A stretch of 64,000 nucleotides of DNA from Dryas octopetala (taxonomy: Eukaryota > Streptophyta > Magnoliopsida > Rosales > Rosaceae). Below the pieces are notes generated by a model that saw nothing but the letters and a program-made list of their open reading frames with translations, did not search any database and was not told the DNA's origin. Positions 1 through 11,585 of this stretch are shown piece after piece (position 1 is the stretch's first letter; every line of letters begins with the position of its first letter). The stretch is taken from positions 2,048,501-2,112,500 of the forward strand of contig OY992839.1 in the NCBI GenBank assembly GCA_963921425.1. Reading direction: 5' to 3'. The position numbers and the translations under genes were made by a program.

Positions 1-105
1 AATATCTTACAAACACAAGGTAACCATTGTTTACAGTGAAAAGCAAGTGTCTTCCTTCCATATTCAACTCAAAACTAGTGGCTGTATCAATCCATCATGG
101 ATCAG

Positions 106-2469
106 TTACCTAGTGAGATAGTATATAACTAGGAAAACGACCACAAATGATGCCACTAGTGTAAACATTCTCTGGCTTGACTTGGTCTCAAAAACCTGAA
201 CAAAATGAAACCCTATGAATCAGAAGGGGACCCTTGGAAGGATAAATGAAGAAACACCCCTATAATTTTGAAAAAGGAAAGGATAAATTTGGAAAGGAGT
301 TCAGTGACAGATATCTAGCGTACATACCATCTTGAACTTGTCCATTGTACCGGATAGCACTCCCCTTGATGAATCCATATCATTGCCCTAAATTAGGCAA
401 TGTACATTATGATTAGATAACATATAAACAATGTAAACTATAGAGAGAAGGATATCTTAGCTGCAGCATACATACCATTCGGTCCAGCATGTGATTATGA
501 CTCTCCACCTCCTCATTTATATCACCTGACAACTGTTGAAAAGAAATGGATTAGTATTTGGTTTTTTCTGTTTGATCTAGGATTAGTATTTGATTGGGAA
601 TTCAGGAGACACTAAAGCCTATGGGAGTTTAAGTCTAGAAGTACAGAACATCAACGGGTATTATATTTCTCTTACAATAATTTGTCAACCCTAGCTTATA
701 ACTTCACATAAAAAACTACAGTTTTACCACTAGTGGATTTTGTCAAACATTAAGTTCAAGAGGTGATGTTTTGCTAACATGGAAAAAAAAAGACCAATGA
801 ATCTTTCAATCCCTCATTCCAATTAGAAGGATTTCATTGTTGCTTTATTTGTTTTGCCAATAAGGAAAAGGTAAACATCAAGAATTTATACAAGAAAATT
901 TTAACCAAGAACCATACTACAAAATTCAAAAGCTACATTTGCCTCCTCAACCTATTCAAACATTTGAGCAAAGCATGGATTGATTAGACAACAATACAAA
1001 ATCTTATTGATATTGTAACCCAACAATCATATATATCGAAGCTAGTCAGGAACCACCACAATCACAATTGCAAAACTTGCAAGTTTCCAGGCATTAAAAC
1101 ACAAGGGAAAGGAGGGGGGAGGGGGACAAGGAGGTGGCTTACTCTCTTGAGTAAAAGGACTCTATCTTGCAATCCTTCCACTGCCCTTTCATTATCATGT
1201 TCATCAATTTCATGGGAGTAGGAAGATGTGGCCCTAATGCCACCTTCTTCAATGCCATCAAACAGAGCAACTTTGTTGCCACGGAAGTCCCTGCACATAA
1301 TTAGATTTCATGATATTGTTAGAATGATCAGCAAACACACCATTAACAACATAAATTTCCGTCAAATGAAACATGGGAAGAATCCGCTAAAATTGACAAA
1401 ATGTTCAATGACGAGAACAATATGTTCATATCAGATGTTTATCTTTCCAGCCTTGCAGTCAAGACACTATGCAAATAAAATGGGATTAATCAATACAAAA
1501 AAGTTCAAATCTTGTAGGCATCAAAACAAAATGCTATATTGGTCTTAAAAGGTGATGAATTGTTTATGGGAAAAGTTCAAATAAATGGAATCTGTTTGAC
1601 CTTAGAATTACAGTCATGACCTTATATAACTTTATTATGCTCAAAATTAGTTCAAATTGCACAAGTTTTGAAGGATTAGATGATCTAAAGCTCATTTTTT
1701 GTGGGAAAGAATAGAAAATATTTCATTTTTTATGGTGAAAAGGTGATTAAATTGTCATTTCCTAAACAAATTCCTATAAGGTCCAACTACAGGGGATATA
1801 GTGAAATTTACCCTTGTCTATTCCTTATTTCCAAGAAAAAATGTGTGGTCATGGATCTCATAAATGCATTATGAGTACATGTACCGGTACAAGCAGCATT
1901 GCACAAAATATGAGCATCAGTAATCAAAGAGACATTTACAGTATCCATCAAATCCTTTTCTCATCAAATTATTGTTAAACACATCCCAATGTTTTTTGAT
2001 GTCCCACATGAGCTCTTACTCGTATATAAATCTTTTGTTAGTTTTGTAAAATAGCAAGCAATCGTACTTGAAATGGTCCAAAACATAATTCAATAAAAGA
2101 ACTGACTAACCCAGAAAACAAACAATTTGTTTGGATAACATTTGCATTGATATAAGTATCAATTGGAATAGAAGATTAGGTAACACCTAATCCAAATGGG
2201 TTTTCAAGTTTACTAATCAAACAACAAAACGAAGTCGAATTCTCTCTGTTTATCTCTCAGTCAGTACTTAGTACACACAACAAACAACACCAAGGCATAG
2301 CAAAAACCATACGTTATGCACAGATCTAAATAGGAATTTACAATTTACGTAACAGAATCAGGTAAATATGTTTCAGAATGTTCGAGAACAAAGAAAATAA
2401 AATTGTTAAAAGACCAAATCAATCCGATTCGCATCGATATCGTAAATGAGCTAACCTTCGAGCATTCAT
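106..2469 (-). CDS. BET11: Bet1-like SNARE (BET11 type), complete, 5 exons
   Basis: Exons on the minus strand are 2456-2469, 1143-1290, 476-532, 328-387 and 106-195. They join in frame to 122 residues, the usual size for plant BET11. The protein starts MNARRDFRGNKVALFDGIEE, has a Qc-SNARE coiled-coil of about 60 residues (EGLQDRVLLLKRLSGDINEE, then MLDRMGNDMDSSRG), and ends in one tail-anchor helix (TLVASFVVVFLVIYYL) followed by TR. Family knowledge: BET11/BET12 are ER-Golgi Qc-SNAREs of the Bos1-Bet1-Sec22-Sed5 fusion complex, tail-anchored with the coil in the cytosol. The first coding exon has only 14 bases and splits an Arg codon, so simple ORF calling misses it. All introns are GT-AG. 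The match to my memory of Arabidopsis BET11 is near complete across the SNARE motif and tail, so BET11 is preferred over BET12. Confidence 0.93.
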
Positions 2470-3131
2470 GGCTCACAAGAACCAGAACAATTCAATCCAG
2501 TCGCTGCTTCTTTGATCTTCAAATTTGAGCACTGTAGCCAATTTGAATTTTTCAAAAAATAAAAATAAAAAACTTATTTGGAACCGAAAATAAAAAAATA
2601 TAATAGAAGTGGATGAAATGAGCGATGAGGATTTTCCGATATGACAACTCAGATCTGAGAGAGATTGGGAGCGAAGAAACGTTACCGTTTCGAGGGAAGC
2701 CCAGGATTTTCCGAGCAGAGGAAGAAGAAAGAGGGGAAACGGGGAGTGACTTCTCTCGCTGGGATTTATATTCTGATTTCTGAGTGAGACTGATCTTGCG
2801 GGGGAAGGAAAAATTTTACGCTTGTGGGTCCCACGGGATGAGTTATATATCATTGGGATAAGAATTGAAGTGCTTTTACTGTGTTGAGGGTGTTGTTACC
2901 ATTGTGCGTAAAATGAATTTTACCTTTTAGCTAATTTCTGGTCTTTTAGGCAAATCCTTTGTGATGTCATGTGGAGTTGACTTTTGATTTTACTGTTATG
3001 AGTTTAACTTGTCGCTTATATGATTGTAGACAATAGGTCTTATGTTTATCTGCGAGCCTCAGTCACTTACGTGTCTCTGAGTTCGTTTCTGGTGTATACA
3101 CCTATAACATAGAAATGGAATAAAGTTAAGT

Positions 3132-3175
3132 AATGTTAGCTATTCAACCCCCAAAAAAAAAAGGAATGTTAGCTA
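3132..3175 (+). mobile_element. Micro-insertion with A-tract, flanked by 11-bp direct repeats
   Basis: The direct repeat AATGTTAGCTA occurs at 3132-3142 and 3165-3175. Between them are 22 bases, TTCAACCCCC, ten A and GG. Direct repeats around an A-tract are typical of target-primed reverse transcription. This copy lacks the TGGYC motif of the related insertions in the window, and two G follow its A-tract, so it is a weaker member of the group. Confidence 0.45.
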
Positions 3176-3755
3176 ATTTCTATAATTATGAAATTTTAAA
3201 AGATTCTAATTAAACTGATAGAATTTGGAAGAATCTTATTTGTCTAATCTAATTAAGAATAATAAAATTTAAATGCAATAAGTATTGTATAGTGGTGATG
3301 GTGGTGGTGGCAATAACAATGAAAACAATAATGAGAATGATAATGGAAACAATTTGTATGAAAAATATTGAACGTCCAACTTGCCTAAGGCACCAAATTA
3401 CATCAATTTTGTTTTTGATTCATACCAACTTTGTCAATATTTACGTCAGTTTTTATTGTGAGATGGAGAGGGAGAAAAATGAGAGAAGAAAAAGAAAAAA
3501 TAGGAAAGAGAGTGCAGAAAGAGTGGAGGAATAGAGGGAGGTGGCCGATGATGAGGCTGGTGGTGGGCCGGTGGGGTTGTTTTTTTCTTAATTATTTAAG
3601 GGTAAAAATATCAAAAATTATAAAAAATGTCATTGACTAAAAAGGGCGGTAAAAATGTGGGGTTTTAAGGATAAAACTTTTATGTGGGGGTTTTGAAAAG
3701 AAAATTGTTGGTTTTTATAGAATCCCCATCTTTTTACTGTTGGGTTGGGTTGGTT

Positions 3756-3903
3756 TGGGCCGGGTTGCTGTTTTTGAGACGGATACAGCTCCGGATATAA
3801 AACATGTAAAAAGCGAAAAAAAGGTGGGAACTGAATTCTGCATCGTCTTCTTCAATATGAGCATCCGATTCTGCTCAGACTGAGAGAGACAAACAAACCC
3901 TAA
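3756..3903 (+). promoter_or_regulatory. Site II element and telo-box upstream of DOHH
   Basis: TGGGCC (site II, bound by TCP factors) is at 3756-3761 and a telo-box AAACCCTAA at about 3895-3903, some 75 bases before the DOHH start codon. In plants this pair marks promoters of ribosomal-protein and translation-factor genes, which suits an eIF5A-modifying enzyme. The motifs are seen; the regulation is inferred. Confidence 0.6.
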
Positions 3904-3978
3904 CCCTTCAAAGGTAGGGCTCGTTGGTACCCTCATAGCAGAAGCCACCGTCTAGCTCACCACTCACGTCGCAAATTC

Positions 3979-6235
3979 ATGGGTTCGTTAAACGACGACG
4001 ACGGCACCACCACTAGCTTCGAGTCCTCACCCGAGATGGTGAAATTTCTCTGCGACCGATTGCTCGACCCGACCCAGCCCATATCGGAGCGCTTCAGAGC
4101 CTTGTTCTCTCTCCGCAACCTTAAAGGTCCTGACCCTCGCAACGCCCTAATTACCGGTTCGTTCACTTCGATTTTACTTCATGCCTTGAATTCACGAAGT
4201 GTTCATATTTTTCAATTTCTATCAAAGGTTACTTTTTTAATGTTTAATTAGAAATTTGGGTGTACTTCTTTTGACTTTAAAATCAAAACTCAATATCTTT
4301 CTCTTTGAGCTAAACCAGAAGTTTGAATGAACATTACTGACTAATTAGCACCTGTGCTTGCATTACAATTATGAATGTTAAGAAGTGGATTGGAAGTAAC
4401 ATGCTATATGTTATTGTTTTTATTCTTTTTTCTGGGTTCAAAAGTATTATCTGGATGTTACTTGTGAGGTTTTTCCTTCCTTGGTCTACTGCTATATTAA
4501 TATATGCAATGATGATTAGTGTTGTTCTAACTGTGCTATGGACATGTATTTCGTTCTGCAGCAACAAGGGATTCTTCAAATTTGTTGGCACATGAGGCTG
4601 CATTTGCATTGGGTCAAATGCAAGATGCGGATGCAATCCCTGCTTTGGTAGCGGTTCTCAATGACCTCTCTTTGCACCCCATTGTTCGTCATGAGGTGGG
4701 TTCATATCACCTTAATATACTTATATTTCTCATCTTCACGTAACATGTCTTATTCTTCGTATTGCATTTTTGTAGGCAGCAGAAGCTCTTGGTGCAATTG
4801 GTTTAGAGAGCAATGTTCCTCTGTTGAAGAATAGTCTGGCTTTAGATCCAGCTCAGGAGGTAAAAGAAACTTGTGAATTGGCCCTTAACCGAATTGAGCA
4901 ATTGAAGGATGCCAGTAGTCAATCCATGGATGAAAAATCACCTTTTATGTCAGTTGATCCGGCTGCACCGGCTACTTCTGGTTCTTCTGTAAATCAACTA
5001 AGGTTTGTCTGGTTATCATTTATGGCTTAAATTTTGTACCACACAATGATAGTTTTCTAAATTTCTGACTTGTATTAATCATTTTAAGGGAAGTTCTTCT
5101 GGATGAAAAGAAAAGTATGTATGAGCGGTATGCTGCTCTCTTTGCTCTTCGAAATCATGGTGGAGATGAAGCTGTTACTGCTATAATTGATTCTTTGGGT
5201 TCAGGAAGTGCTCTTTTGCGTCATGAGGTTTGTTTATTATCTAATCTAACTGAGAGATTTTAAATTTAGACCATTCTTTTTCGCTTTATTTAAATGGATC
5301 TTTGACAAGTCTCTATTTGATATGTTAAATTTGCACAAGGATGCTTTAAAGGCTAATGTATCTAATTGCTTTTAGAGCATGAACAACATGCTTTAAAGGC
5401 TATTACTATTTTTTTTTAAGGTTCCTTTCCATTCAGTAGAATATTATCCTTGTGACATGCTTTGGTATTGTCGGTAACATTTTAATATAATAATGAAGTG
5501 ATTTGTTGTCAGGTCATGGTGATTTTTTACTTAAATGTTCATTTTAAAAGGGTCTTTCTTGTTTTGTCTGATGTAGATTTGTTTTCACAAGTAGGTGTCT
5601 TTTCGCCTTCATATTTTTTTGGAACTGGTTTTCAGGTTGCTTATGTGTTGGGTCAATTGCAAAACAAAGCTGCTTCAGCTGCTCTTTCCAACATACTTAA
5701 GGATAGAAATGAGCATCCAATGGTCAGACATGAAGCTGCTGAAGCTCTTGGTTCCATTGCCGGTATGACTGCCTGATATTATCTAATCATGTTCTACAAA
5801 ATATCTATCTATCTATATAGTGGTAATAGATTGGCAAATTTTCTGCTATGTGTGCCTGTAATATGAGGTGGCTGGTATTCCTCTGTCAGTGGTTCACTGT
5901 TGAAGCCCTTTTTTAATAATCTACTTGATATGGCATTGTTAAATAGCATCTGATTTGGGTTATTTAATTGAGTTACTTCTTTGTGTGCAGATGACCAAAG
6001 TGTATCACTTCTTGAGGAATTCGCAACAGATCCCGAGCCTATCGTGTCACAAAGTTGTGAAGTTGCTCTAAGCATGCTGGAATTTGAAAGATCAGGAAAA
6101 TCCTTTGAGGTATGCATATCAAAACATGATTTGAAAACAATCAAACTTTAGATTTAGCATATATCATCAGGAAAATGACTGAAGTCTATGTGTTATATGC
6201 AGTACCTCTTCATGCGAGCTCCTCTAGTGCAATAG
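3979..6235 (+). CDS. DOHH: Deoxyhypusine hydroxylase, complete, 7 exons
   Basis: Exons 3979-4156, 4562-4695, 4776-5002, 5089-5227, 5636-5762, 5991-6109 and 6203-6235 join in frame to 318 residues, within the family range. DOHH is a HEAT-like-repeat di-iron monooxygenase that completes hypusine on the translation factor eIF5A. The four iron-binding His-Glu pairs are all present: HEAAFALGQ (70-71), RHEAAEALG (103-104), RHEVAYVLGQ (225-226) and RHEAAEALG (258-259). They form two symmetric halves with a variable linker near 150-175. The start codon gives MGSLNDDDG and is followed directly by the first repeat. All introns are GT-AG, and exons 2 and 4 both end exactly after an HE pair, which reflects the internal duplication of the protein. 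A site II plus telo-box promoter lies just upstream. Identification is secure. Confidence 0.96.
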
Positions 6236-7007
6236 ATAATAACAGTTGGTTTCCGTCATCGACGCCTTTGGTCCATACGCAAAATATTTGAAGCTCCAAT
6301 ATGTGGACAGTTAATCCAGGAAGTACAAGCATGAAGTTGGGGAAAGGGAAGAAACAGAGTCTTTTGCTTTGCTTGTCTAAATTAACCTGTATTATTAGAC
6401 CCAAAAAATTGACCTGTATTTTTTTATTGCCATGGCTATTCAAATATATGGCTACAGTTGTTAATCAATGATGATTGGCAACATGGAATTGAATACAACC
6501 TACATGATCATGAACAAGTTTGTATAAGGATATAGACTGCGAATTCATAATTCATATGCCACCAATTTTGGATAAAAAATGGGTTAATTACCCTTTTGCA
6601 TTCTAGGGGTCTATGAGTCTATCTTAGTTGATGTACTCTTTTATCTTTTCAATTTTTTAAATATCACTTTAACTTTCCAAAATTTTGAATGCCAACCCTT
6701 TCCGCGATGGAAAATTAACAAGATTGGGATCCATTCTCTGCTCAAATGACACGTTAAAAAGTGGAAAAATCAATTAAAATTGTTAAAATAATTTGGAATA
6801 AAATAAAAATAAAAACGTTATGTTAAAAATACAAAGTGAAATTGACAAAAAACCAAAAGAAGTGGAATTGGCGCCGCCCAGAAACAAGTAATTGGCAGCA
6901 TCGTCTTCACTCCAGAGTCTGAGGCTTTAACTCATCAAGCTTTAGCTTCTCCTCTGCCGCCCTCTGCTTTGGCTCTGTCATTCTCACCCTCCAGCTCTCC
7001 AACCTCC

Positions 7008-7049
7008 ACAACTCACCAGATGATCATGTTAATGTTACTCGTGACTTAA
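7008..7049 (+). repeat. Partial copy of Der exon 2 (switch I codons) in the 5' leader
   Basis: This stretch matches 7744-7779 in the coding sequence at 33 of 36 positions, apart from a six-base insertion (AATGTT). In the gene the copied bases encode the [11 protein letters not shown] switch region of GTPase domain 1. Here they lie about 100 bases before the start codon and are not in the reading frame. Confidence 0.6.
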
Positions 7050-7053
7050 TACT

Positions 7054-7059
<6 letters not shown>

Positions 7060-7092
<33 letters not shown>
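7060..7092. repeat. CT microsatellite in the Der gene leader
   Basis: About 16 CT units lie 50 bases upstream of the start codon. CT tracts are common in plant core promoters and 5' leaders. Length is probably polymorphic. Confidence 0.85.
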
Positions 7093-7095
<3 letters not shown>

Positions 7096-7141
7096 GTTTC
7101 AGGTTACGCCTTTGGACACCCGAGGTCTGGGTCTGGTGGGT

Positions 7142-10100
7142 ATGTCTCATTCATGGATTCGTTCACTTTCAGCTCGGAAGCAGAAGCTTGGTTTTGGTCT
7201 CCTCCACAATCCGCTTAAGAGTTCCACCAACTCAATCCCCAACTTGTTGTTCATAGAAAGACATAGACACCCAATTAAATTTGGTTTAAATCGCAGTGCA
7301 AAACCATCTCTGGGTTTGGGTTGGGATCGAACTCACTACAGCTCAATCTCAATCTTGCATCTTTGTATCCTTCAACTTCAGGCTACAGGGCAATTTTGCA
7401 CCCTACCCAGTTGTGAACTCTCTGATTCTGATATTTGTAATGATGCAAGTGGTCATTTGGAGGCTGATGACGAAGTCACAACCAAGAAAGTTAGGGCCAT
7501 GTACCAAAAACCAGTGGATTTCACCAAAGTGAACAAGAATCTGCTTCCCACTGTAATTCTTATTGGGCGCCCAAATGTGGGCAAGTCCGCCTTGTTTAAT
7601 CGGTCAGTTTTTGTTCCTTCTACATGCCCTTTTTAGTTTGAGGTTAGTATTATTCTATGTCAATGTGCATCTGACTTAAATTTTGTTACTTTATTTTTGT
7701 GGGGTTCTTTTTAGTTTAATCCGGAGGAGGGAGGCTCTTGTCTACAACACACCGGATGATCATGTTACTCGTGACATAAGAGAAGGCATTGCCAAATTGG
7801 GTGATCTACGGTTTCGAGTATTGGACTCGGCTGGCTTAGAAACCGCAGCAACTTCAGGCTCTATTCTTGACAGAACAGCTGGGATGACGAAAAATGTTCT
7901 CGCAAGGTCTCAGTTTGCGGTTTTCCTAATAGATGTGAGGTTAGTTACAGGGATTCTAGCTGCATGTTCTTACTTGTTTAAAAATAATCACAATGTGGTT
8001 TCAGTTTCGGAAATCAAATGATGAGTGTGTGTGTGTGTGTGTGTTATCTTGTGACTAGAGCTGGACTGCACCCCCTTGATCTGGAGGTTGGGAGGTGGTT
8101 GCGCAAAAATGCACCTGGAATCAATCTTGTTGTTGCTATGAACAAATCTGAATCACTTTTGGATGGGAGCGGCTCTCTTGTTGCGGCAGCTGCTGAAACT
8201 TATAAGTTAGGATTTGGTGACCCTATTGCTATATCAGCTGAAACTGGACTGGGTATGCAAGATCTTTATGGGACTTTGAAGCCTGTTCTTGAGGAATATA
8301 TGCTCCAAGTCTTGAACAGTAAGAAAACCTATCCATTTGTTCTTTCAATAAAATACTGCTTTCTTGGTGAAGTGGTCAATTATAATGTCATCCTCAATTA
8401 CTAACCCCACTTTTGCTTCTTTCCTGAAATCTAGATGAAGGTACTGAGGAGAGTTATTTTGGTGAGGACGAGGTTGAGGAGAGTAAGTTGTCATTACAGT
8501 TAGCAATTGTAGGAAGACCAAACGTTGGGAAGTCGACCTTGCTGAATACATTGTTACAAGAAGAACGTGTGCTGGTGGGTCCGGAAGCTGGTTTGACAAG
8601 AGATTCAATTAGAGCTCAATTTGAATTTCAAGGGAGAACTATATACCTGGTAAATATTATCTTTATTTGTTTGGTGTTTTTTATTCCGTCACATAATATC
8701 CTTGCACCATTCCTCATCTTCCAAATTATCTGGAGAACTATAATGCTTAGTGGTATCTCAATTCTCAAAACACAGGTTAACTGTTTATATTCTAATTATA
8801 CACTACTTGTACTCCTTAATATGCTCATGACATGCTAGCCTTGTCCTATCTCTGTCAAAGTTTCCGTCCTCAACCCCAGCTTTTATAGTATATATCAATT
8901 TCTTTATGCTCTTAGCTTCATTCACAAATGCAGGAATCTTTCTTTGGGAGTTGGGAAGGGGGTTAATTTCGTGTCAGTAGAATTTCCTCCTTGAAATGGT
9001 AGTCACTAGGAACTCTTCTTTGCTAATGCAGAGCTGGAGTGACATTATTAGATTTCATAGCTTTTCCATTTCTTGGCTAGATAAATCAATAAGAAGTGCT
9101 TTAAGGATTGAGTGAATTTCAAAGTCTTTTTAGTAGTACTTTCTAAATTCAATTATATAATTCTGCATATGTATTTTTTAAGTAACTTTTCATATTTCAT
9201 GTACTTTGATTTTATTGTGGCTTCCTATTCAGGTTGACACTGCAGGTTGGTTGCAGAGAACAAAGCAGGAGAAAGGACCAGCATCCTTGAGCATTGTGCA
9301 GTCAAGGAAGAGTCTAATGAGAGCTCATGTAATTGTTTTGGTCCTTGATGCAGAAGAGGTGTGTCACAGAACATGTTTTCTTCTTTTACAACAATTTGAT
9401 AGTTTGTGATATGTTTAGATTTATACAATGAAAATGGTAAAATTATCTAAGGTGGAGAAAAGGTCTCAGGTGTGTACAGTGTGTTGTCTAATAAGGTGAA
9501 ACGTGGCATTTAACGCGCACAGTTCTACCTATTGACAATTATATATTTTTTGATTTGGAGAGGAGTAAAACTCAAGGGTTAATTATACTGCTTACAGTAG
9601 TTTAATGCTTTTGATTCTATGTAAATATTCCCTATTAGAAAAAAGTGCAATGAAATCGATCAATGCATTACTGCATGGAAGCAAGTATGCCCAATGATGG
9701 TTATTTGCCATGGAGGATGCAGATACTATTAAATTTGACCGAAGAGCATTTTAAACCTCTAAACTTGGTATAGAGATTTCTAAAGGGCATGATGCTCTTT
9801 AGTCTTTATGAATATTTAAAAAAAAAAAAAAAAAACACTAGCTGACTATATTGTAATGATATTAGTCATATATGCCCTATTTAATGTTATAACATGTAAC
9901 TGATTTGTGTTTTCTTCTCTATATTTGATGGATTCCCTTTCTTTTTTTTTTGGCAACATTATGTACAATGATCAGATTGCAAATGCTAGAAGAAGCATGA
10001 AGCATGATGAAGTAGTTATAGCTAGACGGGCAGTTGAAGAAGGGCGTGGTTTGGTTGTGGTTGTGAACAAGATGGATCTATTAAGAGGAAAGGAATTACA

Positions 10101-10856
10101 TGACAAGGTCATGGAAGCTGTGCCGGAAGAAATTCAGACGGTTATACCCCAGGTATGCCTGTGTAGTATTTTCTTGACATAACTATGTCTAGAATGCTCC
10201 ATGCTTGTTATTATTTTAATCACTCACGCATTTTTCACATGCTTCTCATTGGCTACCTGAGTAGTATGTGCAATGTTTTTCTGCGTTGATGTTAAAAACA
10301 ATGCTTTGGCCAACAGGTGACTGGAATACCAGTTGTATTCATATCAGCATTGGAGGGAAGGGGTCAGGCAGCTGTCATGAACCAGGTTATTGATACATAT
10401 GGAAAATGGTGTTCAAGATTGTCCACAGCTCGCCTTAACCGTTGGTTGCGTAAGGTCAGTTGAAGACACCTTTTGTGTTCCCTCTATCCAACCTCTAAAA
10501 GTAATTAATATTTGGAAATAACACTCTCTCCATCTTTTCCTGTGTTTGATCAGGTTATGAGCAGGCATTCTTGGAAAGATCAGGCTGCTCAACCCAAGGT
10601 TAAGTACTTCACGCAGGTGAAGGCCCGACCACCCACCTTTGTTGCCTTTGTGAGCGGGAAGACAGAGCTCTCGGAGACAGAAATCAGGTTCTTAAAAAAG
10701 TCTTTGAAGGAAGACTTTGATTTGGGTGGAATTCCGATCAGGATCATGCCGAGGTCCGTCCCAAAGAGAGATGGCAGTAGCAAGAAGAGCGACCAATTTA
10801 CAAAAAGAATGCCTGAAAGGATCTTGTCTGACAAGAGAAGTGTGTCTCCTGTTTGA
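7142..10856 (+). CDS. Der/EngA-type double GTPase, organellar, 8 exons
   Basis: Exons 7142-7602, 7715-7939, 8059-8318, 8435-8649, 9233-9358, 9976-10152, 10317-10454 and 10554-10856 give 634 residues. Two tandem GTPase domains are visible. Domain 1 has [13 protein letters not shown] (GKS near 147-149), DSAGL and MNKSE. Domain 2 has [12 protein letters not shown] (GKS 347-349), DTAGW and VNKMD. A KH-like RNA-binding end of about 100 residues follows ([14 protein letters not shown]). This layout is unique to Der/EngA, a factor for assembly of bacterial-type 50S ribosomal subunits. The first ~100 residues are Arg/Ser/Lys-rich and poor in acidic residues ([15 protein letters not shown]), typical of organelle import. 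Domain 1 diverges from my memory of the chloroplast protein At3g12080, so this is more likely the second plant paralogue (At5g39960-like), perhaps mitochondrial. The first ATG in frame was chosen as start. Confidence 0.9.
8025..8044. repeat. GT microsatellite in a Der gene intron
   Basis: About nine GT units lie just before the acceptor of exon 3, inside intron 2. It is a simple repeat with no other signal. Confidence 0.7.
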
Positions 10857-11585
10857 ATAACAGTTTTAACTCTTCACTAGAGGACTGCTGTTGTCCTCTT
10901 TAATCACTTTTAATCTCAGTAATGCTGAGATTATGTAAATATCCAGTAGTTACAATTTTGAGCTTCTTTATTGCATGATATATGTAATATTTTTCGCTAA
11001 AATTATTTTAGTTATGGATTGTGTTTTTTGTATATAACATACAATTCTTAGTCAAGTGACAGCAGACTTAGCAGTAGCACCAGGTATCAGTTTTAAAATT
11101 AAGTTAACATTGAAAAAATTGGAAACATAGGGACCATATTGTGAATCCACATAAATATTGGAGTTCCAAGTGTAAGCCTGAGACAAGTTTGACACTTTGA
11201 CTTGGTTCAACCTTTGTTGCCTTCGCTCAGAAGCTGTTGACCTTTTAACTTTGTTTTGGTTGCTTTTTAACTTTTTTGCTTTGGTTTATTTAACAAAAAA
11301 GTAATTAAACGGGTTGCATTTAAAGACGGGTTGCATTGATCTTTAAATCTTGGCCGTTGAACTGATCCAACAGTGAAGCTTCCACAAGACGCTGCTGTGA
11401 CATTTTAGGGGTTTAAATAATATGGTCGGGTCGGGTTGGAAAGGTAGAGGACAGCAAGCGACAAGGAGGCCGTGGGGCTCCGAGTGTCAGTAGAAAAGAA
11501 AGTTCTGCAAATTGCAACCCAACCCCAGTCTGAGTCTCAATACTCAGTTGGCACGTACGTGAGAGAGAGAGAGAGCGAGAGTTCA
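10857..11585. other. Intergenic between Der and PARP1 genes
   Basis: The first ~150 bases look like the Der 3' untranslated region, with T-rich sequence and AATATTT-like signals. The rest is the PARP1 promoter and leader; a short GA repeat lies at 11561-11580, directly before the PARP1 start. I see no separate gene. Confidence 0.5.

Larger units (their letters stand above)
2470..3978. other. Intergenic region between divergent BET11 and DOHH genes
   Basis: This holds the 5' leader of the minus-strand SNARE gene (roughly to 2800) and the promoter of the plus-strand DOHH gene. At 3132-3175 an 11-base direct repeat brackets a small A-rich insert. Around 3290-3360 is a GGT/AAT-rich simple stretch, and 3533-3720 is G-rich low-complexity DNA. 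Open frames here are not conserved-looking, and I see no further gene. Confidence 0.6.
6236..7141. other. Intergenic: DOHH 3' end, AT-rich DNA and leader of the Der gene
   Basis: The DOHH 3' untranslated region probably covers the first few hundred bases. Bases 6580-6850 are AT-rich and non-coding. From about 6890 the sequence becomes the C/T-rich leader of the GTPase gene. It contains a 42-base near copy of part of that gene's own second exon (7008-7049) and a CT microsatellite. Confidence 0.5.

Noticed and set aside
1228-1548. Open frame opposite BET11 exon 2
   Set aside because: It is the complement of a well supported SNARE exon and has no domain.
2473-2853. 126-codon frame upstream of BET11 on the minus strand
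   Set aside because: It runs into the BET11 start region out of frame, is Phe/Leu-rich and resembles a leader rather than a protein.
7112-7141. In-frame extension of Der upstream of 7142
   Set aside because: It starts with TTG, not ATG; the next in-frame ATG at 7142 opens a better targeting-like sequence.
9940-9960. T-tract plus GGCAAC in a Der intron as another micro-insertion
   Set aside because: The flanks carry no direct repeat.
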